A DNA stretch of 64,000 nt from Romboutsia lituseburensis (GCF_024723825.1 NZ_JANQBQ010000001.1:372001-436000); one strand, 5' to 3'. Numbered from the stretch's first letter, positions 17,532 through 26,721 are shown. The notes: a model not told the origin generated them from the letters alone. Program-made: numbers and translations.

Positions 17532-19412
17532 ATGGAACAAAACATATATAGGGCAATGATAGAGGATAGTCCCATGGCTTATATGCATGCAAAGCTTGTT
17601 AGAGAAACAAATGGAGCATATCTAGGGTTGATAGTAAGGGATGTAAATAAATCGTTCGAGAGATTTTTTGAAGTAAGAAAAAATGATGTTATAAACAAAT
17701 TAATTATAAATGAATTAAGCCTAAAAGAAAAAAAAGAATGGGGTATGTGCTTTGAAAAAGCAATAAATGAAAAGAAAAGTACAGTTGTAAAATATATTAG
17801 TCATATAGATTTGTATTTAAATATAGAAATCTATAATACAGACAACGATGAATTCCATATCAGATTCAATAAACTCAGCAAACAGTCATTTAAGCTATCT
17901 TCTATACTTAGAAAATCTCCAATTCATGCCTGGATAAAGGATAGAGAGGGAGTGTACTTAGATGTTAATGATAAGTATATCGAATTGATAAATTTACCAT
18001 ATGAAGAAATTATAGGAAGAAAGGATTATGAATTATTTGAAAAGCACATTGCTGATAAATTTGAGAGACAGGATAATAAAGTTTTAAAAGAAAATTCATT
18101 ATATACATGTGAAGATGTAGAATTTTTTAATGGGAAAAAAAGACATTTTGAAACTGCTAAATGGCCTTATACAGATGAAAAAAATAAATGCATTCTAGGT
18201 ACAATGGGTATTTCTATGGAAATAACTGATAAAGTGATATTAAGAGAGAGTATAGAAAAAAACGAAAGGATGTTTTTAGAAATTGCAAACAATTTAGATG
18301 ATACCATAGTTGTTATGGATGAAAAAAAAGCAATATATATAAGTCCCTCATTTGAAAAAATTTATGGCATAAATCCAGAAGAAATGGGTGTATATGAAGA
18401 TATAAATAATTGGTATGAATATTGGGATGAGGTTGTTTTTGAAAAAACACCAAAAGGATATAATTCTAAAGACATATCTATAGATAAATTAAAAGTTATT
18501 AAAGATGGAAAAGAAAAATGGCTATGGTGCAAATTTGTACCTATATTTAATGAGAATGGAAATATAGTAAAAAAAATAGGAATAGTTAGTGATGTAACTA
18601 AAAGTAAAAAAATGGCTCATGAACTAGAAAGTTTAAGAATGGATTTTTTTGAAAATTTATCTCATGAGCTTAGAGCTCCTATTAATTTGATATTAAGTTC
18701 TCTTCAAGTTATAGGTATTAAAATAGACAAATTAGATGAAGAAAATTTTAATTATTTTTATAAATACTTAGATAGAATACATCAAAATGGGTTAAGAATG
18801 CTTAAGTTCGTAAATAACCTAATAGATACAACAAAGTTAGATTTAGGCCATTTTAGCTACAATCCCCAAAATGGAGATATTGTAAGTTGTGTTGAAAATA
18901 TATGTATGTCCATTCGTGAATTTGTTAACAATGATGAAATGAATATAATATTCGATACAAATGTAGAAGAAAAAATAATTGCTTTTGATCAAGATAATAT
19001 AGAAAGAATACTGTTAAATTTAATTTCAAATGCTATAAAATTTAATAAACCCGATGGAGTTATAGAAGTCATAGTAAATTGCAATGACGATATTCAGATA
19101 ATAGTAAAAGATAATGGTATAGGTATTCCTAATGATAAATTAGAAAGTATATTTGGAAGATTTGAACAAGTGAAAAATAAATTTGAAAAGGAACAAGCAG
19201 GTAGTGGAATAGGGTTATCATTGGTAAAGTCTTTGGTTGAAAAACATAATGGATCTATACATGTAAAAAGTGAAATAGGAAAAGGTAGTGAATTTATAAT
19301 TAACTTTCCAGATGTATTTATAGAAAATGGAGAGAAGCATATATATTCTCATAATGATTACTTAAATAATATAGTTAGTATGGAAGTTGAGTTTTCTGAT
19401 ATATATACATAG
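17532..19412 (+). CDS. Orphan PAS-domain sensor histidine kinase
   Basis: A soluble 626-residue kinase with no clear membrane segment. Three PAS-like domains occupy roughly residues 1-115, 120-235 and 240-360; the second shows HAWIKDREGVYLDVNDKYIEL and the third VVMDEKKAIYISPSFEKIYG. The phospho-acceptor box is FFENLSHELRAPINLIL (His 378). ATPase motifs are NLISNAIKFNKP, VKDNGIGIP, FGRFEQV and GSGIGLSLVKSLVE. No regulator gene is adjacent. In Clostridia, orphan PAS kinases of this build often feed Spo0A or respond to redox or small ligands; that role is a guess. A perfect palindromic terminator follows the gene. Confidence 0.9.
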   Translation: MEQNIYRAMIEDSPMAYMHAKLVRETNGAYLGLIVRDVNKSFERFFEVRKNDVINKLIINELSLKEKKEWGMCFEKAINEKKSTVVKYISHIDLYLNIEIYNTDNDEFHIRFNKLSKQSFKLSSILRKSPIHAWIKDREGVYLDVNDKYIELINLPYEEIIGRKDYELFEKHIADKFERQDNKVLKENSLYTCEDVEFFNGKKRHFETAKWPYTDEKNKCILGTMGISMEITDKVILRESIEKNERMFLEIANNLDDTIVVMDEKKAIYISPSFEKIYGINPEEMGVYEDINNWYEYWDEVVFEKTPKGYNSKDISIDKLKVIKDGKEKWLWCKFVPIFNENGNIVKKIGIVSDVTKSKKMAHELESLRMDFFENLSHELRAPINLILSSLQVIGIKIDKLDEENFNYFYKYLDRIHQNGLRMLKFVNNLIDTTKLDLGHFSYNPQNGDIVSCVENICMSIREFVNNDEMNIIFDTNVEEKIIAFDQDNIERILLNLISNAIKFNKPDGVIEVIVNCNDDIQIIVKDNGIGIPNDKLESIFGRFEQVKNKFEKEQAGSGIGLSLVKSLVEKHNGSIHVKSEIGKGSEFIINFPDVFIENGEKHIYSHNDYLNNIVSMEVEFSDIYT

Positions 19413-19420
19413 GTTATAAG

Positions 19421-19456
19421 AAAATAGTTATTTAAATTTAAATAACTATTTTTTTA
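19421..19456 (+). terminator. Palindromic terminator of the PAS kinase gene
   Basis: A 32-base perfect palindrome (19421-19452, arms beginning AAAATAGTTATTTAAA) running into a T tract. Confidence 0.87.
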
Positions 19457-19623
19457 TGTTAAAAGATTACACCAACTAAATTTTAAGCACTTTGAATGTC
19501 CACTAATATATAGTGAAAATAAACGCTAAATTATTAATTATATGTGAAAAAAATGGGTATAAAAAATTAAGTATATATAAGGTTAATCTTTGATTTAATT
19601 TACAATAATGAACTTGATTAATT

Positions 19624-19666
19624 ACTATATATAGTATAAAATAAACAAAGTGTTACTACATATAGT
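19624..19666 (+). promoter_or_regulatory. Tandem NrdR boxes before nrdD
   Basis: ACTATATATAGT (19624-19635) and ACTACATATAGT (19655-19666), centres 31 bp apart, exactly three helical turns. This matches the paired NrdR operator found before ribonucleotide reductase genes. A third related inverted repeat, CACTAATATATAGTG, lies at 19500-19514 but is one base off the usual length. Confidence 0.85.
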
Positions 19667-19722
19667 AAATTCTTAATGTTTAAAATAACGATAAGAAATT
19701 CACTAGGCATAAGGAGAAATTT

Positions 19723-21852
19723 ATGATTACACAGTTAAGTATAATAAAAAGAGATTCAAAGAGTGTTGAATTTAATAAAGAAAAAATAGAAAATGCAATT
19801 CTAAAAGCAATGAAATATGGAAGTGGAATATACGAAGAAAAAATAGCTAAAATGATAGCTAATGAGATAGAAGATTATTACGTTCAAAAAAATATTTCTC
19901 CAACTGTCTACCAAGTAGAAGAAATGGTTTATAAAAAGCTTATAAATTATAAACAAGAATTAACAGCTAAAGCATATGAAGGATATAGAGCGGTACAATC
20001 ATTTAAAAGAGAAGTAAATACAACTGATGACAGCATCTTAGGCCTTTTAGATAGAAGCAATGAAGAAATAATAAATGAAAATTCAAATAAAGATGGAGTT
20101 CTTGCGGCAACTCAAAGAGATTTAATTGCAGGGGAAATATCAAAGGATATAGCTAGAAGAAAATTAATACCAACACATATTGTTCAAGCTCATGATGAAG
20201 GAGTACTTCATTACCACGATATGGATTATGCTATGCAATCAATTCATAACTGCATGCTTATAAATTTAGAGGATATGTTAGATAATGGTACAGTAATAAA
20301 CAATAAGTTAATTGAATCTCCAAATACATTCCCAACAGCTTGTACTATAGTTACTCAGATAATAGCTCAAATAGCAAGTGGTCAATTTGGAGGAAACTCA
20401 ATAACTATAAAGCATATAGCACCTTATTTAAGAAAGTCATATAATAAATACTTTAATAAATACAGTATAAAATATGGAAATGAAGTGGCTAAAGATTTAG
20501 CTAATGATAGAATGAAGGAAGATTTGAAAGCTGGAATACAAACTATTAGATATCAATTATCTACATTATATACTAGCAATGGTCAATCTCCATTTTCAAC
20601 TATTTATTTAGAAATAGAAGAAGGCAATGAATATGAATATGAAATGGCACTAATTTGTGAAGAAATGATATCGCAAAGATTAGAAGGAATGAAAAACTAC
20701 AAAGGACAAGAAATCGGAGAAGAATTCCCTAAGTTAGTTTACTTATTGGATGAGCATAACTGCCTAGAAGGTGGAAAATATGATTATATAACAAAACTTG
20801 CAGCCAAATGTAATACAAAAAGATTAGTTCCAGATTATCAAAGTGCAAAAATAATGAAAAAGAACTATGAAGGTAATGCATTTCCACCAATGGGATGCAG
20901 ATCTCATTTAAGTCCTTGGAAGGATGAAAATGGGAACTATAAATGGTATGGACGATTCAACCAAGGAGTTATATCGTTAAACCTAGTACAAGTAGCATTA
21001 AGTTCTGAAAAAGATATGGACAAGTTCTTTGAAATATTAGATAAAAGATTAAAACTTTGTAAAGAAGCTTTGATGGTAAGACATAATCTGTTATTAGGAA
21101 CAATATCAGATGTATCTCCAATACATTGGCAACATGGTGGAATTGCAAGGCTTAAAAAGGGTGAGAAGATAGATAAACTTCTAAAAGATGGATACTCAAC
21201 ATTATCATTAGGATATGTAGGCGTTAATGAAATGACTCAAGCTATGTTAGGTACTAGCCATACAACAAAAGATGGTGAAGAGTTTGCATTAAAGGTAATG
21301 AATCATTTAAATGATACCTGCCAACAATGGAAAAAAGAAACCGGACTTGGATTTGGACTTTATGGAACACCAGGGGAAAGCTTGACTTCAAGATTTTGTA
21401 GGATAGACAAGCAAAAATTTGGAGAAATAAAAGATGTTACAGATAGAATGTATTATACAAACTCTTATCATGTACATGTCAGTGAAGAAATAGATGCTTT
21501 TGATAAGCTTAGTTTTGAAAGTCAGTTTCATGATATAAGTTTAGGTGGATGTATAAGTTATATTGAGGTTCCAGATATGAGTAAAAACTTAGAAGCTGTT
21601 GAGCAGATAATAAACTATATCTATCATAATATACAATATGCAGAAATAAATACAAAGCCAGATATATGCTATAAGTGTGGCTATACAGGTGAAATAAAAC
21701 TTGATAATGATTTGGTATGGCATTGCCCAAATTGTAACAATAGAGATAAAGATGAGATGCAAGTAATGAGAAGGACTTGTGGTTACATTGGAGCCAATAT
21801 GTGGGGTAAAGGTAGAACACAAGAAATTGGACAAAGAGTACTACATCTATAG
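19723..21852 (+). CDS. nrdD: Anaerobic ribonucleoside-triphosphate reductase (class III)
   Basis: Glycyl-radical enzyme that makes deoxynucleotides from NTPs without oxygen, using formate as reductant. The N-terminal 90 residues form an ATP-cone allosteric domain. The body shows YHDMDYAMQSIHNCML and FPPMGCRSHLSPW. Near the C-terminus a zinc site uses two CxxC pairs (CYKCGYTGE and CPNC), followed by the radical loop RRTCGYIGANMWGKGR with Gly 687. Length 709 residues is normal. It is followed after 16 bases by its activase gene. Paired NrdR boxes upstream indicate repression when dNTP/ATP pools are adequate. Confidence 0.97.
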   Translation: MITQLSIIKRDSKSVEFNKEKIENAILKAMKYGSGIYEEKIAKMIANEIEDYYVQKNISPTVYQVEEMVYKKLINYKQELTAKAYEGYRAVQSFKREVNTTDDSILGLLDRSNEEIINENSNKDGVLAATQRDLIAGEISKDIARRKLIPTHIVQAHDEGVLHYHDMDYAMQSIHNCMLINLEDMLDNGTVINNKLIESPNTFPTACTIVTQIIAQIASGQFGGNSITIKHIAPYLRKSYNKYFNKYSIKYGNEVAKDLANDRMKEDLKAGIQTIRYQLSTLYTSNGQSPFSTIYLEIEEGNEYEYEMALICEEMISQRLEGMKNYKGQEIGEEFPKLVYLLDEHNCLEGGKYDYITKLAAKCNTKRLVPDYQSAKIMKKNYEGNAFPPMGCRSHLSPWKDENGNYKWYGRFNQGVISLNLVQVALSSEKDMDKFFEILDKRLKLCKEALMVRHNLLLGTISDVSPIHWQHGGIARLKKGEKIDKLLKDGYSTLSLGYVGVNEMTQAMLGTSHTTKDGEEFALKVMNHLNDTCQQWKKETGLGFGLYGTPGESLTSRFCRIDKQKFGEIKDVTDRMYYTNSYHVHVSEEIDAFDKLSFESQFHDISLGGCISYIEVPDMSKNLEAVEQIINYIYHNIQYAEINTKPDICYKCGYTGEIKLDNDLVWHCPNCNNRDKDEMQVMRRTCGYIGANMWGKGRTQEIGQRVLHL

Positions 21853-21868
21853 AAAGAGGAGGGCGTAA

Positions 21869-22384
21869 ATGAGGTTTTCTAAGATAAAACTAAATGATAT
21901 AGCAAATGGTTTAGGAATAGTAATGTCACTTTGGACTCAAGGATGCCCACATCACTGCAAAGGATGTTTTAATAAAGAAACTTGGAATTTTAACGGGGGA
22001 AAAGAGTTTAAAGATGAAGATTTAAACTTTATAATTGAAAATATAGATAAAAATAATATAAAAAGGAATTTATCTATATTGGGTGGGGAACCATTATGTC
22101 CTCAAAACATAGATCGAATAATAAATATTTGTAAAGTATTTAAAGAAGTTTATCCAGATAAACTAATATATATTTGGACTGGATATGTATTAGATGAGTT
22201 TAATGAAAAGCAAAAGGATATTTTAAAATATATAAATATACTAATTGATGGAAAATTTGAAGAAAAAAATAAAAACTTATCAATAAAGCTAAGAGGATCA
22301 AGTAATCAAAGAATTATTGATGTAAAGAAAAGCATAGAGTATAACAAAGTCGTACTATTAGATTTAGATGTGAAAACTGTATAA
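21869..22384 (+). CDS. nrdG: Anaerobic RNR-activating protein, radical SAM
   Basis: A 171-residue radical SAM activase that installs the glycyl radical on NrdD. The 4Fe-4S site is TQGCPHHCKGCFN, with Cys 26, 30 and 33 in the CxxxCxxC arrangement, followed by SILGGEPLCPQN, which binds the methionine of SAM, and a TGYVLDEF strand. The gene sits 16 bases after nrdD behind an AAAGAGGAGG site, so the two form one operon ending at the hairpin 22411-22442. Confidence 0.96.
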   Translation: MRFSKIKLNDIANGLGIVMSLWTQGCPHHCKGCFNKETWNFNGGKEFKDEDLNFIIENIDKNNIKRNLSILGGEPLCPQNIDRIINICKVFKEVYPDKLIYIWTGYVLDEFNEKQKDILKYINILIDGKFEEKNKNLSIKLRGSSNQRIIDVKKSIEYNKVVLLDLDVKTV

Positions 22385-22410
22385 TAATTTAGCTAGAATT
22401 TATATAAATG

Positions 22411-22442
22411 AAAAGAAGGTAATTTAATAATTACCTTCTTTT
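22411..22442. terminator. Bidirectional terminator between nrdG and the AEC gene
   Basis: AAAAGAAGGTAATT (22411-22424) pairs with AATTACCTTCTTTT (22429-22442). A tails on one side and T tails on the other let it serve both converging genes. Confidence 0.87.
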
Positions 22443-22445
22443 TAT

Positions 22446-23384
22446 TTATATAAAACAGAGTTGTTTTAAAATAAATATCCATAAGAATACAGTAATAACT
22501 GACAAACCAGAGGTAAATACCACAAGTTGACCAGCAAGTTCGCTATTAGCGTCCATTTGTTCAGCCATAGTAAATGAAGAAACGGCAGTAGGAGAGGCCA
22601 TTGCTACTAGAAGACAAGCAAGTTCAACATTTTTAAACCCTAGCGAAATAGCTATGGGTAAAAATATAGATGGGACAATAATTAACCTACCGAGAACCCC
22701 AAGCACAAGTTGTTTTAAATATTTTGTAGAAGCCTTAAATTCAAATGAGCCACCTAATAATAAAATAGCTAGAGGTGTAGCAACTTTAGAAAGATCAGAG
22801 ATAGTTTTATCTATTGCAGTAGGTAACTGTACATTTAAAGCAAGAAAACTTACACCAACAGCAGATGCTATAATTAAAGGATTAGAAACAACACCTTTAG
22901 CTATATTTTTGAAATTTATACTAGAGCCTCTAAATATTTCAAAACCAATAACTGATAAAATGTTAAATGTAGGAATTACAACTGCAATTAGCATGGATGC
23001 AATACCTGTAGCATCTTGGTTAAAAAGAGATACTGTTACAGGTATACCAAAAATAACAAAATTGCTTCTAAAAATAGCTTGTATAAGTACAGCTTTGTTT
23101 TTATTATCTTTTTCTATAAATGGTGTAAGGAAACATAACAATAAAAAAATAGAAATTATACACGTAACTGCAAATAGCATTAATTTTAAATTTAATGCTG
23201 TTTTCAAGTCTGTTTTATAAATATTATAAAATAATAATGACGGTAGAAAAACTTTGAAAGTAAGGCTATTCATCGTTTTTAATGTAATATAGTTAAACAG
23301 ACCAATTTTTTTTATTATATATCCAAGAGACATTGTAAAAAACAACGGAAGTATAACATTAACAGATAAAATTAAATTTTCCAT
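22446..23384 (-). CDS. AEC-family membrane transporter
   Basis: A 312-residue membrane protein with ten predicted segments in two five-helix bundles. Family features are the N-terminal LPLFFTMSLGYIIKKIGLF and, in the second half, ATPLAILLLGGSFEF and a conserved LLVAMASPTAVSSFTMAEQM. Bacterial members carry small organic anions such as malate, or auxin-like molecules; the substrate cannot be assigned here. It is convergent with nrdG and shares its terminator. An AGGGGG site lies about 13 bases before the ATG, a little far. Confidence 0.87.
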   Translation of the reverse strand: MENLILSVNVILPLFFTMSLGYIIKKIGLFNYITLKTMNSLTFKVFLPSLLFYNIYKTDLKTALNLKLMLFAVTCIISIFLLLCFLTPFIEKDNKNKAVLIQAIFRSNFVIFGIPVTVSLFNQDATGIASMLIAVVIPTFNILSVIGFEIFRGSSINFKNIAKGVVSNPLIIASAVGVSFLALNVQLPTAIDKTISDLSKVATPLAILLLGGSFEFKASTKYLKQLVLGVLGRLIIVPSIFLPIAISLGFKNVELACLLVAMASPTAVSSFTMAEQMDANSELAGQLVVFTSGLSVITVFLWIFILKQLCFI

Positions 23385-23580
23385 AAACTTAAGAGATCCC
23401 CCTTTTTGAATTGAAATAAAAAAATAATCTCATTCTAATAAGTATATTGGAAAAAAATAAAAAATACAAATTAGATATTAAATATAGAATAGTCTGTATA
23501 ATTAAATAAGTTCTATATCAAAACTAGAACCTAAATCATATTATATAAGATCAATAATTAGAATATAGCGGGTGATATAT

Positions 23581-24294
23581 GTGAGAAGTCCATTAGAAAA
23601 TGCTTATTCAGCGACTATAAATGGTACCTTTAAGGTTCTAAATCCATTTAAGAAAGTAATTATAAAAACAAACTGTGAAGTTCACAAATTTATTCAAAAA
23701 AGTGCTCTAAATCTTTTAAATCAATATGGATATGAAAAAGAATATAATTTTTTTAGCAAACATATGATAGAGATTAATAAAGGTATAGTTTGGGCTGACC
23801 AAGACTTTAAGTCTTATTACCATTTTTATAATCCTAATAACCCTCAAAATAAATTTGGATCAGAAGATAATGCATTAACTTTAGCTCAGAAGTATTATAA
23901 TAATGCAATTAGTTACTATAATAACGGTGATTATTCAAAGAGTATGTTTTTATTTGGAGCGGCAAGTCATTTAGTGCAAGACTTAACTGTACCTCAGCAT
24001 GCTAAAGTAACTGTACTTGACAATCATATTCAATTTGAAGGATATATAAGAATAAATTATAAAAAAAATAAAAAGTTTCAATCTAAAAATCCACCTATTA
24101 TACTAAATAATATAGAGGAATATTTAAATTACAATGGATTTAATGCTTTAGAAATAGATGCTCAATATAAAAAAATAAAGGATTTAAAGAAAAAGTTTTT
24201 ATTAACTGGTATTAAATGTATAACGTTAGCACAAGAAAGTAGTGCAGGTCTTATGATTACATTTTATCAACAATTAAATAGCTATCAAAGGTAA
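23581..24294 (+). CDS. Zinc-dependent phospholipase C-like protein lacking a signal peptide
   Basis: Homologous by motif to the catalytic domain of clostridial alpha-toxin and other zinc phospholipases C. The ligand residues can be matched in order: His in CEVHKF, Asp in WADQDF, His in YYHFYNP, His and Asp in ASHLVQDLTVPQHA, the His of PQHA, then His and Glu spaced four apart in NHIQFE. The N-terminal Trp that ligates zinc in mature alpha-toxin is absent, and so is any signal peptide. GTG 23581 has GGGTGAT five bases upstream and is preferred over GTG 23572; a stop lies just before in frame. No PLAT membrane-binding domain follows. It may be cytoplasmic, or a diverged S1/P1-type hydrolase. 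Confidence 0.72.
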   Translation: MRSPLENAYSATINGTFKVLNPFKKVIIKTNCEVHKFIQKSALNLLNQYGYEKEYNFFSKHMIEINKGIVWADQDFKSYYHFYNPNNPQNKFGSEDNALTLAQKYYNNAISYYNNGDYSKSMFLFGAASHLVQDLTVPQHAKVTVLDNHIQFEGYIRINYKKNKKFQSKNPPIILNNIEEYLNYNGFNALEIDAQYKKIKDLKKKFLLTGIKCITLAQESSAGLMITFYQQLNSYQR

Positions 24295-24373
24295 AATTTA
24301 ATTTTTTATGCATTAATTATTTAATAAAAATATATAAATAATTATATATAAAATTAAGATAGGGGAGATAGCT

Positions 24374-25117
24374 ATTAAAAGTTTAGTAAACAAGTTATTT
24401 AGTTTATTATCTATATTTATTATAACAATTAGTTTGTTTTATTGTATAAAGTCAATACAAAAAAATTTAATTTATAAAATAGAGATAGACGAAACTAACA
24501 ATATATATGAATCATGGAAAAGTAAAATGGATGTTTCATTGATAAGTCAGTTAACAGAGTTAGAAAATGGTTGTGAGGTTACTAGTCTAGCTATGCTATT
24601 AAAATATAAAGGTATAAATATAGATAAGTTAACCCTAGCACATCACATGAAAAAAGATAAAACCAATATATATTCTGATGATACTGGAGATATAAAATTA
24701 TGGGGAAACCCAGAATACGGGTTCGTAGGTGATGTTACTGGTAAAAATAATATGGGATATGCTATAAATCCTAAGCCATTATCAGAATTAATACAAATGT
24801 ATTACTCAAAAGGTGCCTTAGATTTAACAGGATGTAGTCTTGACAAGCTAGAAAGCATACTGGCATCAGATAGGCCAATAGTTGTTTGGGTAACATCTAA
24901 ATTTAGAGAAAATGTAGATTGGGTGCAGTGGAAGGATATTGATGGAAACAAAATAAATGCAACTTTTTCAACTCATGCAGTAACATTAACTGGATTTGAT
25001 GAAAATAATATATACTATAATGATCCATTAACAAATGAAAAAGATAAAAAAATTACCAAAAAAAAATTTTTAAATGTATGGATTATGATGGGCAGAAAAG
25101 CATTAACGGTAAATTGA
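24374..25117 (+). CDS. Exported C39-like cysteine peptidase, probable ATT start
   Basis: The catalytic part fits the peptidase C39-like papain fold: Cys in LENGCEVTSLAMLLKYKG, a late His in FSTHAVTLTGF and Asp in IYYNDPL. Before it lies a Lys-bearing, strongly hydrophobic signal or anchor (LFSLLSIFIITISLFY). The only usual start codon, TTG 24434, would cut this signal in the middle and has no ribosome site. AGGGGAG at 24361-24367 is ideally placed for ATT 24374, with no ATG, GTG or TTG in frame between the upstream stop and the signal. I therefore infer ATT initiation. The natural substrate is unknown. Confidence 0.7.
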   Translation: MKSLVNKLFSLLSIFIITISLFYCIKSIQKNLIYKIEIDETNNIYESWKSKMDVSLISQLTELENGCEVTSLAMLLKYKGINIDKLTLAHHMKKDKTNIYSDDTGDIKLWGNPEYGFVGDVTGKNNMGYAINPKPLSELIQMYYSKGALDLTGCSLDKLESILASDRPIVVWVTSKFRENVDWVQWKDIDGNKINATFSTHAVTLTGFDENNIYYNDPLTNEKDKKITKKKFLNVWIMMGRKALTVN

Positions 25118-25120
25118 AAT

Positions 25121-25160
25121 AAAAAGTGCTAAATACTAATTTTAGTATTTAGCACTTTTT
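25121..25160. terminator. Terminator between the C39-like gene and brnQ
   Basis: 19-bp inverted repeat, arms beginning AAAAAGTGCTAAATACTAA, two-base centre, with T runs on both strands. It serves both converging genes. Confidence 0.9.
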
Positions 25161-25163
25161 TAA

Positions 25164-26453
25164 TTATGAAATTTTTTCATTTATAATTTCTACTTTATCT
25201 TTTAATAGGAACGTTCCTAAAATACCTCCAATTATAGCTGGTAAAACCCAGTTAAAACCTAACTCAGCAAAAGGTAAAGAATGAACAAAATTTAAATTTA
25301 AGCCTAATGTATCTAAGACAGTAAGTATGCTTACAATCAATGTTGAATAAGCCGCACCTTTAAATGTTGAATTTTTAGTTAGTATGTTTTTGAAGTAACT
25401 CATTAACACTAACACTATAGATACAGGGTATAAAACTGTTAATATAGGAACTGCTATAGAAATAATTTTGTCAACTCCTAGATTAGAAACAACAGCACTA
25501 AATATACATATTAAAGTAACTATATGCTCATACTTTATTTTTTTATTAGAAACATCTTCGAAGTATTTAGCTGTAACAGATGTTAATCCAATAGCTGTAG
25601 TAAGACAAGCAAATGCAACGACTATACCTAATAACAATGTACCAGTAGAACCTAGAAGACTATGAGTTATATTAATTAACAAAGTAGTTTGAGATATAGA
25701 TTGATCATAAATAGTAGAAACTGTAGCACCTAAGTAAGTTAATCCACCGTATACTAGTATAAGCCCACAACCTGCAACTAAAGAAGCCTTTAATGTCAAA
25801 CTAGCATTTTCTTTTTTATCTACATAACCTTTATTAAAGAATGAAGACATAATAAGCGCTGCAACTCCTCCTATACCTAAAGCATCCATTGTTTGATACC
25901 CTTGAGTAAGTCCTGTAGCAAATAACCTATCAGAATGAGAAAGAGATTTTAAATCCCCTATAGGAGAGATAACCCCTTTACCTATTAAGAAAATAAGAGC
26001 AATTAAAAGGACAGGTGTCAAAAACTTACCTATAATATCCATAACTTTAGTTGGTCTTACAGTAAGCGTAAATGTTATAGCAAAGAAAATTATAGAGAAT
26101 ACAATAGGATTAAATGATCCAAATAGTGGAGCAATACTCATTTCAAAAGTAGTTGCGGCTGTTCTTGGAATAACTAATATCGGTCCTAGACAAAGCATCA
26201 TAATAAACTCTAAACTTAATCCAAATTTCTTTCCTGCTTTTCCGGCTACATTTTGATAAGAACCAGCTCTTGCAACTGCATTAATTGACAATAATATAAT
26301 ACCTATATCAGCAATTACAAATCCTAAAAAACTTGTTAACCAACCGGTACCAGATGTCATACCTATGTATGGTGGGAATATTAAATTACCTGCTCCGAAG
26401 AACATTGAAAACAAAGCGAATCCAATAATAAGAATGTCTATATTTTTTTTCAT
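25164..26453 (-). CDS. brnQ: Branched-chain amino acid:cation symporter
   Basis: Membrane importer of Leu, Ile and Val, 429 residues with about 12 membrane segments. The N-terminus carries the family signature FALFSMFFGAGNLIFPPYIG; later PRTAATTFEMSIAPLFG and LTQGYQTMDALG are also typical of LIVCS carriers. Translation starts at the ATG complementary to 26451-26453 with an AGAGGTAAG site. A leader of more than 300 bases with small reading frames and two terminators precedes it, which points to attenuation control. Confidence 0.95.
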   Translation of the reverse strand: MKKNIDILIIGFALFSMFFGAGNLIFPPYIGMTSGTGWLTSFLGFVIADIGIILLSINAVARAGSYQNVAGKAGKKFGLSLEFIMMLCLGPILVIPRTAATTFEMSIAPLFGSFNPIVFSIIFFAITFTLTVRPTKVMDIIGKFLTPVLLIALIFLIGKGVISPIGDLKSLSHSDRLFATGLTQGYQTMDALGIGGVAALIMSSFFNKGYVDKKENASLTLKASLVAGCGLILVYGGLTYLGATVSTIYDQSISQTTLLINITHSLLGSTGTLLLGIVVAFACLTTAIGLTSVTAKYFEDVSNKKIKYEHIVTLICIFSAVVSNLGVDKIISIAVPILTVLYPVSIVLVLMSYFKNILTKNSTFKGAAYSTLIVSILTVLDTLGLNLNFVHSLPFAELGFNWVLPAIIGGILGTFLLKDKVEIINEKIS

Positions 26454-26487
26454 AATCTTACCTCTTTCTATTTATTTATATATAAAA

Positions 26488-26514
26488 AAGCCACATAGTT
26501 ATACTATGTGGCTT
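26488..26514 (-). terminator. Leader terminator 2 before brnQ
   Basis: On the minus strand AAGCCACATAG, loop TATAA, CTATGTGGCTT, then a T run. It lies only about 35 bases before the brnQ start, so it must be bypassed for expression. The stem sequence repeats that of terminator 1. Confidence 0.8.
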
Positions 26515-26531
26515 AGTTTTTGCCTAGGATT

Positions 26532-26564
26532 AAAAAAGCCACATAGTATTTTATCTATGTGGCT
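26532..26564 (-). terminator. Leader terminator 1 before brnQ
   Basis: On the minus strand AGCCACATAG, loop of eight, CTATGTGGCT and six T. The arms are the same as those of the terminator 40 bases downstream, so arms of one hairpin could also pair with the other. Confidence 0.8.
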
Positions 26565-26579
26565 ACATTATAATTATCT

Positions 26580-26639
26580 TTAGCCATCATAGATACATAA
26601 CCTAATGGGTCTGTATCTACGATGATTTATCTCTATCAT
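26580..26639 (-). other. Second small ORF in the brnQ leader, overlapping a stem
   Basis: A 19-codon frame (MIEINHRRYRPIRLCIYDG) beginning 11 bases after the first leader ORF ends, with only a weak ribosome site. The same bases form a long imperfect hairpin, CATCGTAGATACA with TGTATCTATGATG, loop of 14. Translation or stalling here could control that hairpin. Confidence 0.35.
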
Positions 26640-26649
26640 AAATACAAAC

Positions 26650-26721
26650 CTAACTAAAATAGCTAAAGTAATAATATATATTTAATTTTATGCTGTTAGT
26701 TACGTTTATATTATTTATCAT
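26650..26721 (-). CDS. Probable brnQ leader peptide, 23 residues
   Basis: A short frame on the brnQ transcript with a good AAAAGGAG site eight bases before its ATG. It starts MINNINVTNSIKLNIYYYF and contains four Ile (ATA), one Leu, one Val and five Tyr codons. It lies about 46 bases after the predicted transcript start and upstream of alternative hairpins and two terminators, the arrangement of ribosome-mediated attenuation. Ile codons would suit control of a branched-chain importer, but the run of Tyr codons near the end is equally striking. Confidence 0.5.
   Translation of the reverse strand: MINNINVTNSIKLNIYYYFSYFS

Noticed and set aside
22654-23220. Plus-strand open frame opposite the AEC transporter
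   Set aside because: It mirrors codons of the real minus-strand gene and has no family features.
26580-26650. Coding remnant reading VDTDPLGYVSMMAKD in the brnQ leader
   Set aside because: It looks protein-like in one frame but has no start, and the same bases form the leader stem; pairing explains the pattern better.
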